Source of the DNA: a bacterium
GTDB lineage: Bacteria; BMS3Abin14
Direction: 5' to 3'
NCBI GenBank assembly: GCA_022865845.1
Contig: JALHUC010000447.1
Coordinates: 1 to 5,210 of the forward strand
DNA: 5,210 nt
The position numbers and the translations under genes were made by a program. Below the pieces are notes generated by a model. It made no database searches. It had not been told where the DNA came from and saw only the letters and a program-made list of their open reading frames with translations. How positions within the stretch are numbered: the first letter of the stretch is position 1; the number at the start of each line of letters is the position of its first letter. Of this stretch, positions 1-5,210 are shown piece after piece.

Positions 1-1763
1 AGACGTTCCGTATAGTGATGCCCGAACTGCTGAAAAAAAGCCTCAATATCGTGAACTTCTGAATCCCAAGCCTCTGTATTGATATTAAGCAATGTCTCCA
101 GGTCCTCCTCCGGGAGGGAAACTCCGTCAAGATCAAGATCCTTTTTCTCGGGCATCATGCCGATGGGGGTCTTCCTGGCTCCGCCCCTGCTGTCTACACG
201 GTCGCACATCCATTTCAGAACCCGGCTGTTCTCTCCAAAGCCGGGCCACAGGAAACGCCCGTCTTCACCCTTCCTGAACCAGTTGACGTAGAAGATACGA
301 GGGGCGTTATCACCCAATTTGTCTCCCATCTCGAACCAGTGCTGGAAATAATCTCCCATGTTGTACCCACAGAAGGGAAGCATGGCAAAGGGATCTCGCC
401 TGACCTGTGGAGGCATCATATTACCATTTTTGTCTATGATGGCAGCAGTCGTTTCGGAAGATGCCGAAGCCCCCATGAAAACTCCGTGGTCCCAATCAAA
501 AGACTCGTGTACCAATGGCATCATTTCGGCACGGCGTCCTCCGAAGATAATAATGTCAATGGGAACTCCGTCCGGATGATCCCAGCCTTCAAACTCAGCT
601 GGGCACTGACTGAGGGGCGAGGTAAAGCGGGCGTTTGGATGAGCGGCCGGTTCGCCGCTGTCCGGGGTCCAGTCCCTTCCCTTCCAGTCGACGGCGTGAT
701 TCGGCGCAGGTATGCCCATGTCTTCCCACCACACATCTCCGTCATCGGTGAGAGCACAATTGGTGAATATCGTTTTTTCCCTGACCATTTCCATAGCCAC
801 GGGGTTGGATGCTTCTGACGTTCCGGGTGCAACACCAAAGAACCCCATCTCCGGGTTGATGGCATGAAGGCGCCCGTCCGGCATAATTTTCATCCAGCAG
901 ATATCGTCCCCTATAGTCTCCGCTTTCCATCCAGGTATGGTAGGTGTGAGCATGGCAAGGTTGGTTTTGCCGCAAGCTGACGGGAAGGCTCCCGCGATAT
1001 GATACTGCCGGCCCTCGGGGTTGGTCAGCCTTACGAGTAGCATATGCTCCGCAAGCCATCCCTCTCTCCTTGCCACAACCGACGCAATGCGGAGGCTCAA
1101 ACACTTTTTACCCAACAGGGCATTACCGCCATAACCGGAACCGTAGGACCAGATGAGGTTCTCTTCAGGGAAATGGCTGATATATTTTTGCTCCATTGGG
1201 GCACAGGGCCATGGAACGTCTTTATCCCCCGGTTGGAGGGGTGCCCCTACCGAGTGCAAACAGGGAATGAACTTCCCATCGGTACCAAGCGCTTCGATGA
1301 CCCTGTCACCAACCCTTGTCATGATGTGCATGTTACAGACAACGTAGGCGCTGTCCGATATCTCCACACCAGTTTTGGCAAGAGGTGAACCAATAGGGCC
1401 CATAGAGAAGGGGATGACGTACATTGTGCGGCCTCTCATGCACCCCTCGTAAAGGCCAGTCATCGTTTTTTTGAGCTCGTCAGGGGCAATCCAGTTGTTG
1501 GTAGGCCCCGCATCCTCCTCGGAAATGGTGCTCACGTAGGTGTGAGATTCGATACGCGCGACGTCGGTGGGATCGGATCGGAAAAGATAGCTATCAGGTC
1601 TTTTTCCCAGTGGTGTACCAGTGCCCGCTTCTATCATTTCCTTCATGAGATCTTCGTACTCCTGCTGCGAACCATCGCACCAGTAGACCTTTTCCGGCTG
1701 GCACAGGGCAGTGACCTCCTCAACCCATCTGTTTAATCCATCGTGTTTACATGCAACCGTCAT
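1..1763 (-). CDS. pckG: GTP-dependent phosphoenolpyruvate carboxykinase, C-terminus cut by window edge
   Basis: Cytosolic enzyme converting oxaloacetate + GTP to PEP + CO2 + GDP, reversibly; first committed step of gluconeogenesis or, in reverse, anaplerotic CO2 fixation. The frame is open for 587 codons from ATG at 1763 to the left edge, so about 20 residues and the stop are missing (bacterial homologues are ~600-620 aa). Seen in the translation: VARIESHT (R70, substrate-binding arginine region); [14 protein letters not shown] with K220 and H240 as the expected Mn ligands; the P-loop FPSACGKTN (S262, hyper-reactive C264, K266, T267); GDD with D286/D287 as metal ligands; HPNARF (N377, R379); the mobile lid around 438-456 before DPFAM; and the guanine pocket W495/F496, F504, F509, N512. 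These match vertebrate PEPCK positions at a near-constant offset of 21-24. No ATP-type (PckA) signature is seen. The start is chosen for its GGGAGA ribosome site. The gene follows usp after a terminator, so it is probably a separate transcription unit. Confidence 0.96.
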   Translation of the reverse strand, partial: MTVACKHDGLNRWVEEVTALCQPEKVYWCDGSQQEYEDLMKEMIEAGTGTPLGKRPDSYLFRSDPTDVARIESHTYVSTISEEDAGPTNNWIAPDELKKTMTGLYEGCMRGRTMYVIPFSMGPIGSPLAKTGVEISDSAYVVCNMHIMTRVGDRVIEALGTDGKFIPCLHSVGAPLQPGDKDVPWPCAPMEQKYISHFPEENLIWSYGSGYGGNALLGKKCLSLRIASVVARREGWLAEHMLLVRLTNPEGRQYHIAGAFPSACGKTNLAMLTPTIPGWKAETIGDDICWMKIMPDGRLHAINPEMGFFGVAPGTSEASNPVAMEMVREKTIFTNCALTDDGDVWWEDMGIPAPNHAVDWKGRDWTPDSGEPAAHPNARFTSPLSQCPAEFEGWDHPDGVPIDIIIFGGRRAEMMPLVHESFDWDHGVFMGASASSETTAAIIDKNGNMMPPQVRRDPFAMLPFCGYNMGDYFQHWFEMGDKLGDNAPRIFYVNWFRKGEDGRFLWPGFGENSRVLKWMCDRVDSRGGARKTPIGMMPEKKDLDLDGVSLPEEDLETLLNINTEAWDSEVHDIEAFFQQFGHHYTER

Positions 1764-1770
1764 AAAACAA

Positions 1771-1776
1771 TCTCCC
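1771..1776 (-). promoter_or_regulatory. Shine-Dalgarno site of pckG
   Basis: On the minus strand GGGAGA lies 7 nt before the ATG at 1763. The next in-frame Met is about 40 residues downstream and would remove conserved N-terminal sequence, so this site supports the assigned start. Confidence 0.75.
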
Positions 1777-1809
1777 GCTTGATATTTTAAGATTCCGCAG
1801 TGGAAACAA

Positions 1810-1858
1810 GAGGTAGTTCCCGTGGAAATGTCAGCAGCATTCCGCTAAGAACTACCTC
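1810..1858 (-). promoter_or_regulatory. Large stem-loop in the pckG 5' leader
   Basis: A perfect 10-bp inverted repeat, GAGGTAGTTC (1810-1819 read as +) and GAACTACCTC (1849-1858), encloses an inner stem. In the minus-strand RNA, G1845-G1838 pairs with C1830-C1822 (7 bp with one mismatch and one bulged U) around a 7-nt loop CUGCUGA. It ends 46 nt before the pckG start codon and no U-run follows it, so it is not an ordinary intrinsic terminator. If the promoter suggested at 1874-1902 is real, the stem would begin about 10 nt from the mRNA 5' end. Possible roles are mRNA 5' protection, a protein or small-RNA target, or a DNA operator (the outer arms are also a dyad). It matches no riboswitch class that I recognise. 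The structure is seen; the role is inferred. Confidence 0.55.
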
Positions 1859-1873
1859 ACAGCCATAGTGTAT

Positions 1874-1902
1874 TAGCTACCAGAATACTGTTTTATTGTC
1901 CA
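1874..1902 (-). promoter_or_regulatory. Candidate sigma-70-type promoter of pckG (weak)
   Basis: Reading the minus strand, a -35-like TGGACA (1902 to 1897, 5 of 6 to consensus) is followed after 17 nt by TAGCTA (1879 to 1874), preceded by TG at the extended -10 position. The -10 hexamer is poor and lacks the conserved final T. The location, between the usp terminator and the pckG leader hairpin, is what makes it plausible. Transcription would begin near 1867, giving a leader of about 100 nt. Confidence 0.3.
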
Positions 1903-1910
1903 CTTGTGAG

Positions 1911-1968
1911 AAAAACAGACGATCCGCTACGGTGAGTCGAAATCCGACCCACCGTCATAGATCGCCTG
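1911..1968 (-). terminator. Rho-independent terminator after the universal stress protein gene
   Basis: In the minus-strand RNA an 11-bp stem (1955-1945 with 1939-1929, one G-U pair, loop GAUUU) sits inside a partly paired 4x4 internal region. A 9-bp outer stem closes it (1968-1960 with 1924-1916). The 3' arm is followed at once by UUUUU (1915-1911). Three positions that are mismatched when read on the plus strand become G-U pairs on the minus strand, and the T-run is on the minus side, so it works for minus-strand transcription. It starts about 50 nt after the usp stop codon and isolates usp from pckG. Confidence 0.85.
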
Positions 1969-2018
1969 CATTATCTCAAAACTGATACCGGTTATGATCC
2001 GGCACCTGAATAATAGAT

Positions 2019-2504
2019 TTAGTGCTCACACCTCTGCACAAGAACAGGGATCTTCGAATGAGAAAGCACCTTGGTGGCTACTGTCCCGAAAATTACTCCC
2101 GACAGCCCCAGTGGGCCGTGGGTAGCCAGGTAGATGAGATCACAGTTCTTGGCTTTGGCTGTCTCCAAAATGCTGCCAGCCGGCGCCTTGTCCGTGACAT
2201 AGACCACCTCACAAGGCACACCCATCTCTCCGGCGATCTTTTCGATAGCCGCAAGGGACTTATCGGCCACATCCTTGTGGAGAGCTTCTATTTGGGCCAT
2301 GGCCGCCTGGGCCTTTTCTGCGTCGCTTCCACCCACCAAAAATTGGGGATGGTAAATCTCCAGGATCTCGTGGGGAGAAAGCTTCGGCGTCGTATGGAGA
2401 GCGGTCACCTTGGCGCCGATGGCCTTGGCGAGCTCTACACCATGAGAAATGGCGCTCTCGCATGTTCTGACCCCGTCTGTTGGTATGAGGATGTTCTTGT
2501 ACAT
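2019..2504 (-). CDS. Universal stress protein (UspA-family, single domain)
   Basis: Complete 161-aa protein with the UspA alpha/beta nucleotide-binding fold. Seen: the N-terminal first strand MYKNILIPTDG with the conserved acidic D10; a second strand AKVTALHTT around 31-39; a variable helical segment with alternating Ala/Lys/Glu about 60-95; a strand VPCEVVYV at 96-103; and the C-terminal signature LATHGPLG...FGTVATKVLSHS...PVLV (126-156). The usual ATP motif is G-x2-G-x9-G-S/T. Here it reads A127-x2-G130-x9-G140-T141, so the first glycine is alanine and the rest is intact. It is probably an ATP-binding-class Usp, but this is not certain. Family members respond to starvation, redox or energy stress and usually act in the cytosol as homodimers. 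No signal peptide or membrane segment is visible. It is 123 nt downstream of ppdK and is followed by its own terminator. The specific function is unknown; I give no gene symbol because many paralogues exist. Confidence 0.93.
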   Translation of the reverse strand: MYKNILIPTDGVRTCESAISHGVELAKAIGAKVTALHTTPKLSPHEILEIYHPQFLVGGSDAEKAQAAMAQIEALHKDVADKSLAAIEKIAGEMGVPCEVVYVTDKAPAGSILETAKAKNCDLIYLATHGPLGLSGVIFGTVATKVLSHSKIPVLVQRCEH

Positions 2505-2508
2505 ACGA

Positions 2509-2515
2509 CCTCCTT
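2509..2515 (-). promoter_or_regulatory. Strong Shine-Dalgarno site of usp
   Basis: On the minus strand AAGGAGG, a near-perfect anti-16S match, lies 4 nt before the ATG at 2504. The spacing is slightly short, but the site clearly fixes the start and predicts efficient translation. Confidence 0.85.
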
Positions 2516-2529
2516 AATTACAGGCTGGC

Positions 2530-2584
2530 TAAACTAAGGTTTATAATGCTTTCACTATTAGGCCTATACGCTGTTTCAATAAGC
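2530..2584 (-). promoter_or_regulatory. usp upstream region with short dyads; promoter unresolved
   Basis: This AT-rich stretch between the hairpin and the usp ribosome site is where a usp promoter would be expected. On the minus strand it holds TTGAAA (2579-2574, -35-like), TAATAG (2560-2555) and TATAAA (2545-2540, -10-like), but the spacings are 13 and 28 nt, so none pair well. Two small dyads are present: the 8-bp palindrome TAGGCCTA (2559-2566) and TAAAC-N4-GTTTA (2530-2543). Either could be an operator half or chance. A weak or activator-dependent promoter is possible; transcription from ppdK is the alternative. Confidence 0.25.
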
Positions 2585-2613
2585 ACCCCCTGCCTACCAG
2601 GGGGTAACTTTTT
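2581..2613. terminator. GC-rich hairpin between ppdK and usp, possible terminator
   Basis: A perfect 8-bp stem ACCCCCTG (2585-2592) / CAGGGGGT (2598-2605) with a 5-nt loop lies 22 nt after the ppdK stop codon. AAG (2581-2583) can also pair with CTT (2608-2610) across a small internal loop. The position suits the end of the ppdK transcript, but in the minus direction the bases after the stem are only GCTTATTG, a poor U-tract. The plus strand has the better tail, TTTTT (2609-2613). It could be a leaky or bidirectional terminator, or a 3' stabilising stem that lets some ppdK transcripts continue into usp. Confidence 0.5.
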
Positions 2614-2627
2614 AAGACTCCCTTACT

Positions 2628-5210
2628 TTACGCCATACTGGTCCTGCCCTTTTTGCCCTTCTTTTTCAGGGTGGCCTGGGCAGCCGCAAGGCGTGCGACA
2701 GGCAATCTGAAGGGCGAACCGCTCACATAGGTAAGCCCTATCTCGTCACAGAACTCAACCGATTCAGGATCCAGCTGTTCGCCGCAGATCCCCATCTTCA
2801 TGCCCTTTTTGATCTTCCTGCTGCTGTCGATAGCCATCCTCATGAGCGCGCCCACGCCCTTCTTGTCGATGGACATGAAAGGATCAACCTCGAAAATACC
2901 CTGCTCAACGTAGTAAGGCAGGAACCGGCCCGCGTCGTCACGAGACAGTCCGTAAAGGGTCTGGGTGAGATCGTTGGTTCCGAAAGAGTAGAAATCGGCT
3001 TCCGGAGCAATCTCGTGGGCGAGAAATGCAGCCCTTGCGATCTCGATCATGGTTCCCACATCGTATGGGATCTTGATCTTGTTCTTCTTTTCAATGGCCG
3101 TAGCGATCCTAACAGTCATCTCATTCAGAACTGTAAATTCTTTGACGTCAGCTATGAGGGGGATCATGATCTCAGGGATCGCTTTGATGCCCTTTTTAGC
3201 CACCTGGCAGGCAGCCTCTATAATAGCCTGCACCTGCATCTCGTAGATCTCAGGGTAAGTGATGGCAAGCCGGCAGCCTCTGTGCCCAAGCATGGGGTTG
3301 AACTCGTGGAGCGCCTTGTTTCGAGCCTGGATCTTTTTGAAAGAAACTCCAAGGTCCCTGGCTATCGCGCGGAGTTCAGCGTCGGTCTTGGGAAGGAATT
3401 CGTGCAGGGGCGGATCCAGCAGCCGGATGGTCACTGGCCTGCCGTTCATGACTTTGAAAATACCGGCAAAATCCGACCGCTGCATGGGCAGGATCTTTTT
3501 GAGCGCGGCCCTTCGGCCTGCCTCGTCATCGGAAAGGATCATTTCCCGAACAGCCTTGATCCTGTCACCCTCAAAGAACATGTGTTCCGTGCGCACCAGG
3601 CCGATGCCTTCGGCGCCAAACTTTAGGGCGGCCTTGGCGTCAACTACCGTATCGGCGTTGGCCCTGATACCCATTTCCCTGAACTCGTCGGCCCACTTCA
3701 TGATGGTGTGGAAATCCCCGCTCATCTCGGCCTGGATCAGGGGAACCGCACCGACGATGACCTCGCCGGTGGTGCCGTTGAGGGTGATAACATCACCTTC
3801 CTTTACGGTGGTGGATCCCACCCAGAAGGACTTCTTCTTTTCTTCGATGTTAACCGCCGTACATCCGGCAACACAACATTTGCCCATACCTCTGGCAACC
3901 ACAGCGGCGTGGGAGGTCATGCCGCCCCTCGCCGTGAGGATCCCCTGGGCAGCGTCCATCCCGCCGATGTCCTCCGGGGAGGTCTCGGCTCTCACCAGGA
4001 TGACGTTCTCACCTTTGGCTGCAGCCTTCTCGGCATCCGCTGCAGAAAAGACCACTTTCCCGACTGCGGCACCCGGTGAGGCGGGCAGTCCCTTGGCAAT
4101 AGCGGTGTATTTCACCTTGGGGTCAATACGTGGGTGCATGAGCTGCTCGATCTGCTCCGGATCGATCCGCATAATGGCCGTCTTCTTGTCGATGACACCC
4201 TCTTTCACCATATCAATGGCAATTTTAAGAGAAGCGGCCGCGGTACGCTTTCCTACCCTGGTCTGGAGCATGTAGAGCTTGCCGTCCTGAACGGTAAACT
4301 CAATGTCCTGCATGTCTTTATAATGTTTTTCGAGCTTATTATAGATCCGGTCCAGCTCTTTGTAGGCTGCAGGCACCTTCTTCTTCATCTCGTTGATATG
4401 AAGAGGCGTCCTGATCCCTGCAACAACATCCTCGCCCTGGGCGTTGATAAGGTACTCGGCGAAGAACTTCTTTTTCCCTGTTGAAGGATCACGGGTAAAG
4501 CCCACACCTGTGCCGGAATTATCGCCCATGTTCCCGAAAACCATGGCCTGGACGTTACAGCCGGTGCCGAGATCGTGGTCGATTTTGTTCAGGTTCCGGT
4601 AAGTAACGGCCCTGTCGCCGAACCAGGAGTCAAAAACTGCGTTGATAGCAAGCTTGAGCTGCTGTAAGGGATCTTTGGGAAAAGCCTTTCCGGTCTCCTT
4701 CTTGTAGATAACCATAAACTTATCCACAAGAATACGCAGATCGTCGGCGGTGAGTTCAGTGTCCTCCACAACGCCCTTTTTCTTCTTCATGGCCTCGAGA
4801 GCCTTCTCAAATACCATTCGGTCCACACCCATTACAGTGCTGCCGAACATGGTAATGAGCCTTCTGTAGGTATCGAGGGCAAAACGCTCGTTACCGGTCT
4901 TTTCGGCCAGAGCCTTCAGGGTCGTATCGTTAAGCCCGAGGTTCAGGACCGTGTCCATCATCCCCGGCATGGAGAACTTGGATCCGGATCGGACGGAGAG
5001 CAAAAGAGGGTTCTTTGGGTCACCCAGTTTGGCACCCATGGACTTTTCAACCTTTTTCAGGTTGGCCAGAACCTCGTCCCACATTCCGGCAGGGTGCTTC
5101 TTTTTACTGTCAAAGTAGGTATTGCAGGCTTCTGTGGTGATGGTGAATCCGGAGGGAACCGGGAACTTGAGGTTCACCATGTTGGCTAACCCGGCCCCTT
5201 TTCCACCCAG
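2628..5210 (-). CDS. ppdK: Pyruvate, phosphate dikinase, N-terminus cut by window edge
   Basis: Cytosolic enzyme interconverting ATP + Pi + pyruvate and AMP + PPi + PEP through a phosphohistidine carrier. 860 residues are visible before the TAA at 2628. The frame is open at the right edge and begins LGGKGAGLAN, so about 20 N-terminal residues are missing; the ATG at 5180 is internal, not the start. Numbering visible residues: ATP-grasp domain ~1-330, with K4, RSGSKFSMPGMMDT (R74-T87), E304 and Q316; swivelling phosphohistidine domain ~370-500, with GGMTSHAAVV (H434 carrier; T432, the residue type phosphorylated by PPDK regulatory proteins); TIM-barrel PEP/pyruvate domain ~510-848, with R540 (VRTEHMFF), R596 (IRLLDPP), E723, N746-D747 (GTNDLTQ) and C809 (GICGEQ). 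These match the Clostridium symbiosum catalytic residues R561, R617, E745, N768, D769 and C831 at an offset of 21-22. It differs from PEP synthase and PTS enzyme I in having this full PPDK layout. A short lysine-rich tail (849-860) ends the protein. Confidence 0.97.
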   Translation of the reverse strand: MGGKGAGLANMVNLKFPVPSGFTITTEACNTYFDSKKKHPAGMWDEVLANLKKVEKSMGAKLGDPKNPLLLSVRSGSKFSMPGMMDTVLNLGLNDTTLKALAEKTGNERFALDTYRRLITMFGSTVMGVDRMVFEKALEAMKKKKGVVEDTELTADDLRILVDKFMVIYKKETGKAFPKDPLQQLKLAINAVFDSWFGDRAVTYRNLNKIDHDLGTGCNVQAMVFGNMGDNSGTGVGFTRDPSTGKKKFFAEYLINAQGEDVVAGIRTPLHINEMKKKVPAAYKELDRIYNKLEKHYKDMQDIEFTVQDGKLYMLQTRVGKRTAAASLKIAIDMVKEGVIDKKTAIMRIDPEQIEQLMHPRIDPKVKYTAIAKGLPASPGAAVGKVVFSAADAEKAAAKGENVILVRAETSPEDIGGMDAAQGILTARGGMTSHAAVVARGMGKCCVAGCTAVNIEEKKKSFWVGSTTVKEGDVITLNGTTGEVIVGAVPLIQAEMSGDFHTIMKWADEFREMGIRANADTVVDAKAALKFGAEGIGLVRTEHMFFEGDRIKAVREMILSDDEAGRRAALKKILPMQRSDFAGIFKVMNGRPVTIRLLDPPLHEFLPKTDAELRAIARDLGVSFKKIQARNKALHEFNPMLGHRGCRLAITYPEIYEMQVQAIIEAACQVAKKGIKAIPEIMIPLIADVKEFTVLNEMTVRIATAIEKKNKIKIPYDVGTMIEIARAAFLAHEIAPEADFYSFGTNDLTQTLYGLSRDDAGRFLPYYVEQGIFEVDPFMSIDKKGVGALMRMAIDSSRKIKKGMKMGICGEQLDPESVEFCDEIGLTYVSGSPFRLPVARLAAAQATLKKKGKKGRTSMA

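Noticed and set aside
339..1388. Several plus-strand and alternative minus-strand open frames across the left third (for example 339-818, 1044-1388, 742-1104)
   Set aside because: All overlap the continuous pckG frame, whose translation matches the family motif by motif. None has a ribosome site or a domain of its own.
1..1763. Possible frameshift or broken pckG, because the family's full reading frame has no stop in the window
   Set aside because: Codon-by-codon reading from 1763 to 3 is continuous with all family motifs in one frame. The missing end is explained by the window edge.
1857..1910. CTCACA (1910-1905, minus) and TGTGAG (1862-1857, minus) flanking the putative pckG promoter as a CRP-like site
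   Set aside because: CRP sites are TGTGA-N6-TCACA. Here the half-sites are in reversed order and about 42 nt apart, so the resemblance is probably chance.
1764..2018. A small RNA gene or small protein in the longest intergenic gap
   Set aside because: The structured elements there are accounted for by the usp terminator and the pckG leader hairpin. I found no tRNA-like fold and no short frame with a ribosome site.
2022..2537. 171-codon plus-strand open frame antisense to usp
   Set aside because: It is the shadow of the usp gene. The minus-strand product has the complete Usp signature and a perfect ribosome site.
2575..2600. Sigma-54 promoter (GG-N10-GC) in the G-rich strand of the ppdK-usp hairpin
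   Set aside because: The GG and GC elements are 8 or 12 nt apart in the available registers, never 10, and the surrounding consensus is absent.
3259..4275. A 338-codon plus-strand open frame antisense to ppdK
   Set aside because: It lies wholly inside the well-supported ppdK gene. Its translation has no recognisable domain, and long antisense frames are common opposite moderately GC-rich coding sequence.

Overview
The window is a compact, ordinary bacterial chromosomal segment. Three genes all lie on the minus strand, and the gaps between them are short and regulatory. Reading in the direction of transcription (right to left) they are: ppdK, pyruvate phosphate dikinase, whose first ~20 codons lie beyond the right edge (2628-5210); a single-domain universal stress protein (2019-2504); and pckG, GTP-type phosphoenolpyruvate carboxykinase, whose last ~20 codons lie beyond the left edge (1-1763). 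I translated pckG codon by codon across the whole visible stretch and found no frameshift or internal stop. It has no terminating codon only because the window ends first.

The two enzymes act on the same metabolite. PpdK interconverts pyruvate and PEP, and PckG interconverts PEP and oxaloacetate, so the locus covers the pyruvate-PEP-oxaloacetate node used for gluconeogenesis, anaplerosis or PPi-dependent glycolysis. The stress protein between them is a typical UspA-fold nucleotide-binding protein with no assigned target. All catalytic residues I could place in both enzymes are present, so both look functional.

The gaps hold the regulatory content. Between usp and pckG (1764-2018) there is a strong intrinsic terminator oriented for usp (about 1911-1968), then a weak promoter candidate, then a large stem-loop (1810-1858) that would sit close to the 5' end of the pckG mRNA, then a good Shine-Dalgarno site. 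Between ppdK and usp (2505-2627) there is a perfect 8-bp GC-rich hairpin whose T-run lies on the strand opposite to the genes, and the usp Shine-Dalgarno site. No stretch longer than 300 bases lacks a gene.

The organism cannot be fixed from this window. Moderate GC, classic AGGAGG ribosome sites, intrinsic terminators and a PPDK/GTP-PEPCK pairing suit an anaerobic or facultative Gram-negative-type bacterium, for example a deltaproteobacterial-type lineage; this is a weak inference. I see no mobile element, CRISPR array, RNA gene, phage gene or undescribed multi-gene system. The most worthwhile feature to follow up is the structured pckG leader.
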